Assembly: GCF_000701425.1 (NCBI RefSeq)
Contig: NZ_JNIW01000080.1
Coordinates: 1 to 12,464 of the forward strand
Direction: 5' to 3'
DNA: 12,464 nt
Source: Deinococcus frigens DSM 12807
GTDB taxonomy: Bacteria > Deinococcota > Deinococci > Deinococcales > Deinococcaceae
In this document: piece by piece, positions 6,159 through 12,464 of the stretch
Position numbering within the stretch: the first letter of the stretch is position 1
Layout of the letters: each line of letters begins with the position of its first letter
The notes under the pieces: model-generated
Database searches by the model: none
Told to the model about the DNA's origin: nothing
What the model saw: the letters and a program-made list of their open reading frames with translations, nothing else
Made by a program: the position numbers and the translations under genes

Positions 6159-7396
6159 TAGCGCCTCCCGCCGATCTTCCGCAGTTGCGCCCCGTACACC
6201 CCGTTCACGTTCTCGCGCCAGGCCAGCACGATCTCGCCTGTGGGCAGCGCGGCCAGGCTGGGCGAGCGGGCGTCGCGGCGGGAGTCCAGATTCATCACGC
6301 CGGAATCTGACCAGCTTCCAGCCGTCCAGCGCGCCAGGTGAATCTGGCCGATGCCCGCGCGTTCCTCCACCCAGGCCAGAACTGGCTGCCCATCGGCGTC
6401 CAGCGCCAGGGTGGGGGCGGCGGCATATTCGGCGCTGACTGGCCCCCCCAGCGCCTGCCAGGTCTGTCCGTCCCAGCGCGAGGCATACAGCGCGTCTTTG
6501 CCGTTCAGGTCTTCGAGCCACGCCACGGTAGGCTGCCCCTGCCCGTCTAACTTGAGGCGGGTGGAGGCCAGGTAACGGTCCGGCGTGCGGTTCAGGCTGC
6601 CCCCCAGCGCTTCCCAGGCCGTCCCGGTCCAGCGTTTCACCAAGACATTGCTCGCCAACACCTCGCCCTGAAGCCACGCCACCGTGGGTTGCCCCCCCGC
6701 GTTCAGTCCCAGCGCGGGCGTGCGCGAGAAGATGCTGATCTCGTTGAAAGCCGGGCTGCGCGTCCAAGTTTTGGCCGCCTCGTCCCAGCGGCGCACGGTC
6801 AGGCGGCTACCGTAGGGAGTTCGCAGCGACTCGCCCCAGGCGATCACGGGTTCGCCGCCCTGCGCCACCACCGAGCGGGTGCGGGCCGCGTAGGGCAGGT
6901 CGTCGCCCAGATAGCGCGGGTGCCATCCCGTCCATACGCCGTCCTGATAGGCCCGGAAGACCACTACGTCGTTGTCGCCGTAATTCTCGTTCCAGACCAT
7001 GACCGGCGTGCCCTGGGCGTCCAGCGCCAGGTCGATATTGGAGGCCGGACGGGGCACGTCGTAATTCAGCACGCCGCCGGGCAGGCCGCCGCGCAACAGT
7101 TCCCACTTGCCGCCGGCAGCCCCTGGGTCAGAGCGCCACACCCGCACCTTGCGCGCTTCGTACAGGCCCTTGCCGCTGTCGGCCTGCCCGGCGTCATGCA
7201 GCAGCGCCAGCACCAGCGCACCGTCTGCTGCTGCGGCCAGTTGCAGTTCGCGCAGCGGGCGCGCGGCCTCGGCGGGGGGCGGGGTCAGGGTCTGGAAAGT
7301 CAGAGTCTGGGCGGCTTCGTTCCCGCCCGCGTGGGGGCTGGACAGCAGGGCGGCGTACAGGAAGATCAAGCGGGGGTGGGCAGCGGGTCTGGACAT
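6158..7396 (-). CDS. Secreted protein with seven propeller-like repeats
   Basis: The 412-residue protein opens with a signal-like stretch (PRLIFLYAALLSSPHAGG, 8-25). About seven degenerate repeats follow, near residues 47-103, 118-160, 172-215, 226-265, 278-317, 327-363 and 378-406. Each has the pattern small-x-LALDAxGxPVxAWxE followed by a strand ending in RWDGxxWxxLGG; clear copies are LALDAQGTPVMVW (123-135), LKLDGQGQPTVAWLE (281-295) and LALDADGQPVLAWVE (330-344). Seven units of 40-55 residues fit a seven-bladed beta-propeller. Similar repeats occur in unassigned exported proteins; no catalytic motif is visible, so binding or scaffolding is the safest guess. The start is set by AGGAGG 7 nt before the ATG, unusual here because most genes are leaderless. 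It is divergent from the LysR gene and may be its target. Confidence 0.78.
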   Translation of the reverse strand: MSRPAAHPRLIFLYAALLSSPHAGGNEAAQTLTFQTLTPPPAEAARPLRELQLAAAADGALVLALLHDAGQADSGKGLYEARKVRVWRSDPGAAGGKWELLRGGLPGGVLNYDVPRPASNIDLALDAQGTPVMVWNENYGDNDVVVFRAYQDGVWTGWHPRYLGDDLPYAARTRSVVAQGGEPVIAWGESLRTPYGSRLTVRRWDEAAKTWTRSPAFNEISIFSRTPALGLNAGGQPTVAWLQGEVLASNVLVKRWTGTAWEALGGSLNRTPDRYLASTRLKLDGQGQPTVAWLEDLNGKDALYASRWDGQTWQALGGPVSAEYAAAPTLALDADGQPVLAWVEERAGIGQIHLARWTAGSWSDSGVMNLDSRRDARSPSLAALPTGEIVLAWRENVNGVYGAQLRKIGGRR

Positions 7397-7403
7397 GGGG
7401 CGG

Positions 7404-7409
7404 CCTCCT
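7404..7409 (-). promoter_or_regulatory. Strong Shine-Dalgarno site (AGGAGG) for the propeller gene
   Basis: AGGAGG on the minus strand lies 7 nt before the ATG at 7396. This decides between that ATG and the longer open frame to 7483, and shows this gene uses a leadered mRNA. Confidence 0.75.
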
Positions 7410-7513
7410 GATATCGGAACAGTTGAAGGGCGGGTCAGCAAGGGTGGCCCGTGCATTCTGCGTCTCTGGCCGGGCGGAAACAACGCAGGGAACCGATAGC
7501 CCCCGGACCTTGT

Positions 7514-7528
7514 ATCGAGAATTTCGAT
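7514..7528. promoter_or_regulatory. LysR-type operator (ATC-N9-GAT palindrome)
   Basis: ATCGAGAATTTCGAT has perfect arms ATCGA and TCGAT around five bases, and fits the LysR T-N11-A consensus. It sits 22 to 36 bp before the LysR start, overlapping its probable -35 region. A further half-site CGATA lies at 7494-7498. The position fits autorepression, and control of the divergent propeller gene is possible. Confidence 0.62.
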
Positions 7529-7537
7529 GGAAGCCTC

Positions 7538-7543
7538 TACACT
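7538..7543 (+). promoter_or_regulatory. -10-like box (TACACT) for the LysR gene
   Basis: TACACT ends 6 nt before the ATG at 7550 and lies just downstream of the palindrome, supporting this start over the longer open frame beginning at 7451. Confidence 0.55.
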
Positions 7544-7549
7544 GCGGCC

Positions 7550-8524
7550 ATGCCTGCCGAACCGCCCGTTCGCCCTGACTTGCCTGCCCAGTTACCCGCC
7601 CAGTCGTTACCCGCACTGGGCAGCGCCCACCTGAGCGTGCTGCTGGGCGTGGCCGAGGCGGGCAGCTTCAGCGAGGCCGCGCTGCGGCTGGGGCTGGCGC
7701 AGTCCACGGTCAGCCATACCGTGCGCGCCGCCGAGACTGCGCTGGGCGTGCAGATTTTCGAGCGGGGCCGCCACGGCGCGTGGCCCACGGCGGCGGGCGC
7801 GCGGGTGCTGGACCACGCCCGCCACGCCGCCGACGCCCTGCGCGCCATGATGGCCCCGGCTCCTGCGCTAAGCGGCACCCTGCGCGTGGTGTCGTGCCGC
7901 AGCGTGATCCGGCAGTTTGTCACCCCGGCGCTGAACGCCTTCCAGCGCCTGTACCCAGAGATAGTGGTGGTGGTGCGCGATACCTCCGGCGAGCATGACG
8001 AGATCGAGGCGCTGGTGCTGGCGGGCGACTCGGACCTGGGCCTGGGCCGATTGCCGATGCGCCCCGAACTGGACACGCGGGAGCTGCTGGCCGACGAGTA
8101 CCTGATCATCGCGTCCGTCCACGCCCCGCCCATCCGCACCTGGGACGACTTTCACCGCGCCGCGTACATCGTCTGTGAGGAGGACTGCGCCCCGTTTATC
8201 GCCGCGCATGTGGCCCGGCATTCGCACCCGCCCACGCCCGCCGTGCGCCTGAGAGACCCACAGGTGGCGCTGGGCCGCGTGGCCGAGGGTCACGGCTTCA
8301 CGGTGCTGACCGGACTGGTTTTCGTGCCGCTGCCGCCGAACCTGCGCGCCTATTCATTGCCCACCCCGCTGTGGAGGCCGATTGGCAGCGTGACGCGCCG
8401 GGGTCAACAGGATGTTTCGCCGCTGATCGCTGCCTTCCAGAACGCGGTACTGTCGCCGGGGGCCTTGCGCGCGGCGGCGGGACGGCAGGCGCATCTGGTC
8501 CGCTTTGGGGGAGAGGCGCGGTAG
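7550..8524 (+). CDS. LysR-family transcriptional regulator
   Basis: The 324-residue protein has a slightly long N-terminal tail (about 25 residues rich in Pro and Ala), then the LysR helix-turn-helix: LSVLLGVAEAGSFSEAALRL (28-47), QSTVSHTVRAAETALGVQIFE (51-71) and the wing RHGAWPTAAGARVL (74-87). The linker helix follows, and the effector-binding domain starts near 109 with GTLRVVSCRSVIRQFVTPAL; it includes RLYPEIVVVVRD and DLGLGRLP. LysR regulators bind a small molecule and usually control a divergent gene plus themselves. The divergent neighbour is the propeller gene, and a palindromic LysR box lies between. The effector is unknown. CEEDC (about residues 208-212) adds a close cysteine pair that is worth noting for redox control, without proof. 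Confidence 0.9.
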   Translation: MPAEPPVRPDLPAQLPAQSLPALGSAHLSVLLGVAEAGSFSEAALRLGLAQSTVSHTVRAAETALGVQIFERGRHGAWPTAAGARVLDHARHAADALRAMMAPAPALSGTLRVVSCRSVIRQFVTPALNAFQRLYPEIVVVVRDTSGEHDEIEALVLAGDSDLGLGRLPMRPELDTRELLADEYLIIASVHAPPIRTWDDFHRAAYIVCEEDCAPFIAAHVARHSHPPTPAVRLRDPQVALGRVAEGHGFTVLTGLVFVPLPPNLRAYSLPTPLWRPIGSVTRRGQQDVSPLIAAFQNAVLSPGALRAAAGRQAHLVRFGGEAR

Positions 8525-8552
8525 CCCGGTGACCTCCCGACTCCTGGCCCCT

Positions 8553-8558
8553 TAGACT
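8553..8558 (+). promoter_or_regulatory. -10-like box (TAGACT) for proB
   Basis: TAGACT ends 7 nt before the ATG at 8566. A GTGACC about 18 bp upstream could serve as a -35 element. So proB, although only 41 bp behind the LysR gene, probably has its own promoter. Confidence 0.55.
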
Positions 8559-8565
8559 GCCCTCC

Positions 8566-9657
8566 ATGCGCGTCGTCCTCAAACTTGGCACCAGTGTCCT
8601 GACGGCGGGCGGAGACCGACTCAGCCGCCCGCGTCTGGTGGACCTGATGCGCTCGATGGTGGCGGTGCAGGCCACTGGGCATCAGGTGGTGCTAGTTAGC
8701 AGCGGCGCGGTCCTGGCGGGCTGGGAGGCGCTGGGCTTTCCGCCGCGTGACCGCACGCTGGCCGAGAAGCAACTGCTGGCAGCGGTGGGCCAGAGCCGCC
8801 TGATGCACCTGTACGCGCTGCTGGCCGAGCTGTACGGCGTCAACGTGGCGCAGGTGCTCTTGACCGCCGACGATTTCCGGGACCGCACCCGCTACCTGAA
8901 CGCCCGCACCACGCTGGACGCCTGCCTGTCGCGCGGCGTGCTGCCGATCATCAACGAGAACGACGCCGTGGCGCTGGAACAGATTCGCGTGGGCGACAAC
9001 GACACCCTCTCGGCCTTCGTGGCGAATCTGGTGGACGCCGACCTGCTGGTGATCCTGACCGACGCGCCGGGCCTGTACACCGCCGATCCGCGCACCGATC
9101 CAGAGGCCACCCTGATCCCGGTGGTGGAGCGCGTCACGCCGGAAGTGTGGGCGCGGGCGGGCGGCGCAGGCTCGCACCGTGGCACGGGCGGCATGCACAC
9201 CAAGATTCAGGCCGCCGAGATCGCCACCCGCGCCGGAACCCCGGTGGTCATCGCCCCCGGCGACGCGCCCGACGCCCTGGCCCGCATCGTGGGAGGCGAG
9301 GCGCTGGGGACGCGTTTTCAGGCCGCCGGTTCGCGGCTGGAAGCCCGCAAACGCTGGATTCTGGCCGAGGTGTCTCCCGCCCGCGTGCACCTGGACGACG
9401 GCGCGGCGCGGGCCGTGACCGAGCGCGGCTCCAGCCTCTTGCCTGCCGGGATCAGGCGTGTGGAGGGCGAGTTCCAGCGCGGCCAGACCATCCGCCTGCT
9501 GGCCCCGAACGGCGCGGAGCTGGCGCGCGGCCTGACCCGCTACGCCTCGGGCGATCTGGCCCGCATCGCCGGGCATCATTCCCGCGAGATCGAGGCGCTG
9601 CTGGGCTTCACCTACGGCCCGGAAGCGGTGCACAGGGACGATCTGGTGCGGCTGTAG
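8566..9657 (+). CDS. proB: Glutamate 5-kinase
   Basis: The enzyme phosphorylates glutamate to gamma-glutamyl phosphate, the first step of proline synthesis, in the cytosol. The 363-residue length is standard for the two-domain form. The amino-acid kinase domain (about 1-255) has VLKLGTSVLT at the start (Lys6 in the nucleotide site), LVSSGAV (43-49), IINENDAV (128-135), GDNDTLSAFVANL (143-155), the TDAPGLYTADP loop (165-175) and GTGGMHTKIQAAEIA (206-220). Residues about 275-350 form a PUA domain (SSLLPAGIRRVEGEF, then GAELARGLTRY), implicated in feedback control by proline in bacterial homologues. The usual partner proA is not adjacent here and must lie elsewhere if present. Confidence 0.95.
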   Translation: MRVVLKLGTSVLTAGGDRLSRPRLVDLMRSMVAVQATGHQVVLVSSGAVLAGWEALGFPPRDRTLAEKQLLAAVGQSRLMHLYALLAELYGVNVAQVLLTADDFRDRTRYLNARTTLDACLSRGVLPIINENDAVALEQIRVGDNDTLSAFVANLVDADLLVILTDAPGLYTADPRTDPEATLIPVVERVTPEVWARAGGAGSHRGTGGMHTKIQAAEIATRAGTPVVIAPGDAPDALARIVGGEALGTRFQAAGSRLEARKRWILAEVSPARVHLDDGAARAVTERGSSLLPAGIRRVEGEFQRGQTIRLLAPNGAELARGLTRYASGDLARIAGHHSREIEALLGFTYGPEAVHRDDLVRL

Positions 9658-9738
9658 AAGTTGGGGGCGGTCCAATCTTCCCCTGAAAAGTTGTGGGCGG
9701 GGAGATTCCGGGTTGAGGTGTCGTTCGGGCAGCCCCAC

Positions 9739-9770
9739 CCCTCTGCCCCCTACCCCAGAGGGGCAGAGGG
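9739..9770. terminator. 11-bp perfect hairpin downstream of proB
   Basis: CCCTCTGCCCC (9739-9749) pairs exactly with GGGGCAGAGGG (9760-9770) around a 10-nt loop. It lies 82 bp past the proB stop. It has no U-tract, so it may be an RNA-stabilising end or a dispersed repeat instead of a true terminator. Confidence 0.4.
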
Positions 9771-10039
9771 AACAGCGCTGCGCTGGGCACGAGCCTATGG
9801 GCGTGGTGGGCGGAAGTGGACGGCGGCGGTCCGGGTCAGATGCCCTGCTCCGCTACATTGCGTGCGGCCCGTCCGCTGCGCGCCCGACGGCCTTCGGTTG
9901 CTGTTTCGGTGGCGTTGATGGAAGTGCTGGAGACGCTGCAAGGGCGTGAACACAAACGCCGTCTCAGCGCGATTCGAGAAACACGAGTTCTACGGATCAT
10001 CCAGCCTCAGGCAAAAGCTAAGGAGATCGTCTGTGCGGC

Positions 10040-10055
10040 AGGGGCAACTGCCCCT
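10040..10055. repeat. Near-continuous 7-bp palindrome
   Basis: AGGGGCA and TGCCCCT are separated by only two bases. It could be a protein site or a small hairpin; nothing around it shows which. Confidence 0.35.
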
Positions 10056-10123
10056 CCTGGCTCCCCTTGAGACGCTCGATGTGCAATGGAATATTTGTCG
10101 TGTGGGACGTGGGATTTTTGGCC

Positions 10124-10143
10124 CCTCCCCCCTGCCGGGGAGG
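10124..10143. repeat. Short C/G-rich hairpin
   Basis: CCTCCCC (10124-10130) pairs with GGGGAGG (10137-10143) around CCTGCC, followed by a long G-run (10145-10162). C/G-rich hairpins of this look are common as dispersed intergenic repeats in high-GC genomes. Confidence 0.45.
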
Positions 10144-10229
10144 CTGGGTGGGGGGTGGGGGGCGCAGCTCGCCCTGCTCCTGGATAGCGACACCGACTGA
10201 AGGCTTCGCCCGGCAGCTCCCCCCGCCTC

Positions 10230-10235
10230 TATACT
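10230..10235 (+). promoter_or_regulatory. -10-like box (TATACT) for the glucodextranase-C-like gene
   Basis: TATACT ends 7 nt before the GTG at 10243. It is the closest in the window to the consensus and supports a GTG leaderless start. Confidence 0.55.
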
Positions 10236-10242
10236 CCCCCCT

Positions 10243-10980
10243 GTGCTTTTGCTGCTGCTGACCGCCTCGCTGCTGACCGTCCCCGATCCAGCGGGGGACG
10301 CGCGTGGCGACGGCGGCTACGTCCTGCCGCGCCAGCCGGGCGTGACCGAGGACGCGCTGGATCTGCGCTCGTTTAGCGCCGCGCCGCAGGGGGCGGGGAT
10401 GCGCTTCACGGTCAGTTTCGGACAGATCGGCAACCCGTGGAACGCGCCGTCGGGTTTCTCGGCGGGCGTCACCGATATCTTTGTCAAGACCGGCCCCGGC
10501 GGACAGGGAGTGCTGGCCGACACCGGGCTGCGGACGCGCGGCGGCGGCTGGCAGTACCACCTGCGCGTGACCGGCTTTGGCAGCGTGCTGGAACGGACCG
10601 ATGACACGGGCGAGCGGATCGAGCGCCTGGCCGCGCCCACCGTGCAGATCGAAGGCACTGGGCTGGTCATCGACACCGCCGTGCCTGCCGGAAGTTATGC
10701 GTACTGGGTCACCAGCAGCGTCTATACCCCGCTGTCTGCGGGCGGCGTGCTGAAACCCACGGGCGGGACGGCCCCTGGCAGCCTCCAGGCCGGGCGAACC
10801 GACGCGCCCACGCCCGTGGACGTGCTGGCCTCTGCGGAGGACACGCGCGCTTTCTCCGACGGCACCCTGGCCCTGGTGGGCCAGACCCGTGACTGGACCA
10901 GTCTGATCCTGATCATGCTGGGCGGCCTGGGCCTGCTGCTGACTGTGGGAGCGACGGTAGCTGTCTGGCGGCGCACGTGA
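10243..10980 (+). CDS. Exported glucodextranase-C-like domain protein with C-terminal membrane anchor
   Basis: The 245-residue product starts GTG ([12 protein letters not shown]), a very short hydrophobic leader. Residues 15-27 ([13 protein letters not shown]) and the later [10 protein letters not shown] (64-73) are the hallmark motifs of the C-terminal module of glucodextranase (a DOMON-like fold seen in amylolytic and surface proteins), here without any glycosidase domain. After a beta-rich region to about 190, a single membrane helix ([20 protein letters not shown], 220-239) is followed by WRRT, which fits an anchor with the domain outside. The function of the stand-alone module is unknown; carbohydrate or surface binding is likely. 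No close partner gene is present: the transporter downstream is 213 bp away and has its own ribosome site. Confidence 0.76.
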   Translation: MLLLLLTASLLTVPDPAGDARGDGGYVLPRQPGVTEDALDLRSFSAAPQGAGMRFTVSFGQIGNPWNAPSGFSAGVTDIFVKTGPGGQGVLADTGLRTRGGGWQYHLRVTGFGSVLERTDDTGERIERLAAPTVQIEGTGLVIDTAVPAGSYAYWVTSSVYTPLSAGGVLKPTGGTAPGSLQAGRTDAPTPVDVLASAEDTRAFSDGTLALVGQTRDWTSLILIMLGGLGLLLTVGATVAVWRRT

Positions 10981-11184
10981 GACCGGATTCCGTCTGTAGC
11001 GCGCTCAAACCGGGGCAGCGCTGGCCAGGTCCGCTCCAGGCCCGCAACCCGCTCATCTCCTGCTCGCGGTCCTGTCCAGAGCAGGCGGCCATCATGAATG
11101 GACTTCTATGTGGACGCTGGTCCTCCCCATGAGGACGCCTGGACGCCCGCCAGAATTTCCAAGTGTTCGCCACTCCTCTTGTCC

Positions 11185-11188
11185 GGAG
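11185..11188 (+). promoter_or_regulatory. Shine-Dalgarno site (GGAG) for the EamA gene
   Basis: GGAG ends 5 nt before the ATG at 11194, and no TAnnnT box lies just upstream. It supports this start over the ATG at 11098, which would add a hydrophilic tail before the first membrane helix. Confidence 0.55.
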
Positions 11189-11193
11189 TCCGG

Positions 11194-12099
11194 ATGGCCC
11201 TGAACGCGGCCATTCCGGCCCGCCCCGCAGTTCCCGCGCCGCTGCTGATTCTGGCCGCCGCGTGCCTGTGGGGCCTGCTGGGTATTTTCGGCAAGGGCGT
11301 GCAGGCGGCGGGGGTGGCCCCGCTGGAGGTGGCCTTCTGGCGGGCGCTGCTGGGCGGCGCGCTGTACGCCCTGCACGCCCTGCTGACCCGCAGCCGGCTG
11401 CCGCGCGGGCGGGACCTGTGGATCACGGCGGCTTTTGGTATCGCCGGGGTCAGCGTCTTTTACGGCAGTTATCAACTGGCGGTCAGGGCGGGCGGGGCCA
11501 GCCTGGCCTCTGTCTTGCTGTACACCGCCCCGGCCTTCGTGGCGCTGCTGGGCTGGACCTTTTTGCGCGACCGTCCCGGCAGGCGCGAATGGCTGGCGAT
11601 TGCCGGAACCCTGCTGGGCATCAGCCTGATCAGCCTGGGCGGCGGGCAGGGCGTCAGCGTCACGGTGCCTGCGCTGGCCTTCGGGCTGGTTGCGGGTTTC
11701 ACTTACAGCCTGTATTACCTGTACGGCAAGGCATTCTTCTGGCGCTACAGCACCCCGGCGCTGCTGGGCGTGGCGCTGCCGGTGGGGGCGCTGGGGCTGC
11801 TGCCCTTTGTGGCCCCGACGGGTTTTGCGGCCAAGTCGGCCTCGGCATGGGGCGGGCTGGGGGCCATCGCGGTGCTGTCCACGTACCTGGCCTACCTGCT
11901 GTACAGCGCGGGCCTGCGCCGACTGGACGCTACCCGCGCCAGCGTGATCGCCAGCGTGGAGCCGGTGGTGGCGGCTGGACTGGCCGCGCTGCTGTTCGGC
12001 GAGCGGCTGGCGGCCCTGGCCCTGCTGGGCGCGGCGCTGGTGATCGGCGCGGCGCTGCTGCTGGGCGTGGAGAAAAAAGCGCCGACGCGCGGGCGCTAG
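11194..12099 (+). CDS. EamA/DMT-superfamily transporter
   Basis: The 301-residue membrane protein has two EamA repeats, about 14-148 and 159-292, giving some ten hydrophobic segments. Family signs are the opening [19 protein letters not shown] (18-36), [17 protein letters not shown] (48-64), [20 protein letters not shown] (108-127) and the matching [20 protein letters not shown] (254-273) at the end of the second repeat. Members (RhaT, YdcZ- and RarD-like proteins) export amino acids or other metabolites; this one's substrate cannot be told. Codon use and GC match the surrounding genes. A 213-bp leader with no gene precedes it, perhaps a long 5' UTR. A weak inverted repeat (11120-11125 with 11131-11136) is the only structure I see in that leader. 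Confidence 0.88.
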   Translation: MALNAAIPARPAVPAPLLILAAACLWGLLGIFGKGVQAAGVAPLEVAFWRALLGGALYALHALLTRSRLPRGRDLWITAAFGIAGVSVFYGSYQLAVRAGGASLASVLLYTAPAFVALLGWTFLRDRPGRREWLAIAGTLLGISLISLGGGQGVSVTVPALAFGLVAGFTYSLYYLYGKAFFWRYSTPALLGVALPVGALGLLPFVAPTGFAAKSASAWGGLGAIAVLSTYLAYLLYSAGLRRLDATRASVIASVEPVVAAGLAALLFGERLAALALLGAALVIGAALLLGVEKKAPTRGR

Positions 12100-12190
12100 C
12101 CGCAGTCTGGGGGAAGCGCGCGTGCCCCTTCAGCTCTCCCTGCCCGCGCCAGAGTGATTGTTTATTGATCACGGCGTAAATACAGCCTGA

Positions 12191-12196
12191 TACTCT
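12191..12196 (+). promoter_or_regulatory. -10-like box (TACTCT) of the right transposase
   Basis: TACTCT ends 6 nt before the ATG at 12203, the same spacing as at the resident genes. It favours that ATG over the out-of-frame one at 12198. Confidence 0.5.
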
Positions 12197-12202
12197 AATG
12201 GC

Positions 12203-12464
12203 ATGGCCGAATGGCAACCTTCACGGTATTCCCGCGCCCAGCTTGAGGAACGCCGACTGGCCGCTGCCGAATGGCTTCAACGCGGCACCCAGACGCACCG
12301 CGAGATTGCCGAACATTTTGGCGTGTCTGTCCTCACCGTCACCACTTGGAGCGCCCGGCTCAAAAAGATCGGCACGCTGCAGGCCACCGTCGCTCCAGGA
12401 CGTCCATCACGTCTGACCTCCAGCCAACTCGAGCAGCTTCGCACCCTCCTGCGGGAGGGTGCGC
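12203..12464 (+). CDS. IS630-like transposase, N-terminal part (runs off right edge)
   Basis: The first 87 residues are visible. RAQLEERRLAAAEWLQRG (11-28), then TQTHREIAEHFGVSVLTVTT (29-48) and WSARLKKIGTLQ form the winged helix-turn-helix typical of IS630-family transposases, followed by the APGRPSRLTSSQLEQL linker. It is not a copy of the left-edge transposase: the two share layout but little residue identity, so they belong to different elements. The catalytic domain is beyond the window. The AT-rich leader (about 12150-12200) probably contains the element's left end, but no terminal repeat can be fixed without the other end. Whether the gene is intact cannot be seen. Confidence 0.78.
   Translation, partial: MAEWQPSRYSRAQLEERRLAAAEWLQRGTQTHREIAEHFGVSVLTVTTWSARLKKIGTLQATVAPGRPSRLTSSQLEQLRTLLREGA

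Larger units (their letters stand above)
9658..10242. other. Gene-free 585-bp stretch with several hairpins
   Basis: No open frame here has a convincing start, codon pattern or family match. The stretch holds two 13-bp direct repeats differing at one base (9658-9670 and 9688-9700), an imperfect inverted repeat (9674-9683 with 9699-9707), an 11-bp perfect stem (9739-9770) and smaller stems at 10040-10055 and 10124-10143. A short region near 9950-10030 is less GC-rich and may be a decayed remnant. It reads like a scrap heap of intergenic repeats or old insertions. Confidence 0.6.

Noticed and set aside
5019..6161. 380-codon plus-strand frame overlapping the amidase
   Set aside because: It is the +1-shifted shadow of the amidase and is Arg/Gly/Gln-rich with no domain; the amidase frame has a signal peptide and all zinc ligands.
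8692..9738. 348-codon minus-strand frame opposite proB
   Set aside because: It is antisense to an unambiguous glutamate 5-kinase and has no recognisable domain.
9816..10070. Small frames in the gene-free stretch, including 84-residue products
   Set aside because: They lack a ribosome site or a TAnnnT box, have repetitive composition and cross hairpins; a decayed remnant cannot be excluded.
11098..11193. Upstream ATG extending the EamA protein by 32 residues
   Set aside because: The extension is hydrophilic and unlike family N-termini, while GGAG sits at the right distance from the ATG at 11194.
9658..11193. tRNA, rRNA, CRISPR array or known riboswitch in the larger spacers
   Set aside because: I saw no cloverleaf, no regularly spaced repeats and no recognisable riboswitch core in any spacer.
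1..12464. Radiation/desiccation response motif (RDRM-type palindrome) typical of Deinococcus damage-response genes
   Set aside because: No spacer contains a sequence resembling the TTATGTCATTGACATAA-type palindrome, so no gene here can be placed in that regulon.

Overview
The window looks like chromosomal DNA from a Deinococcus-type bacterium. Four observations point that way: high GC, most genes starting directly after a TAnnnT box (leaderless transcripts, well documented in Deinococcus), secreted envelope proteins of the kinds found there, and IS630-like transposases at both edges. This assignment is by recognition only; no database search was run.

Layout, left to right. At 1-336 (minus) is the N-terminal part of an IS630-like transposase running off the left edge. 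Its end lies in the 3' part of a GNAT acetyltransferase gene (341-841, minus), which seems to have lost a second acetyltransferase domain to the insertion. The GNAT start overlaps the stop of pyrF (838-1650, minus) by 4 bases. A 130-bp inverted-repeat element, with ends matching the left IS end, sits between pyrF and a BKACE-family gene (1928-2641, minus). Only 32 bp separate that gene from a divergent DUF1028 gene (2674-3528, plus), and both leaderless promoters fit in the gap. An Rrf2-type regulator with candidate Fe-S cysteines follows (3580-4047, plus).

The middle carries envelope functions. An LptA/OstA-like secreted protein (4188-4847, minus) is divergent from a secreted AMIN plus Amidase_3 N-acetylmuramoyl-L-alanine amidase (4981-6126, plus). 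Convergent with the amidase is a secreted protein of seven propeller-like repeats (6158-7396, minus). A LysR-type regulator (7550-8524, plus) is divergent from the propeller gene, and a near-perfect LysR box lies just before its start.

The right part has proB (8566-9657, plus), a 585-bp gene-free stretch rich in hairpins, a small secreted or anchored protein with a glucodextranase-C-like domain (10243-10980, plus), an EamA/DMT transporter (11194-12099, plus), and the N-terminus of a second, different IS630-like transposase (12203 to the right edge). Most genes are single transcription units; pyrF-GNAT is the only clear overlapping pair.

I do not see a clear new multi-gene defence or biosynthetic system. 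The features most worth a second look are the leaderless start architecture, the truncated GNAT, the MITE-like element tied to the left IS, the LysR operator and the propeller protein.
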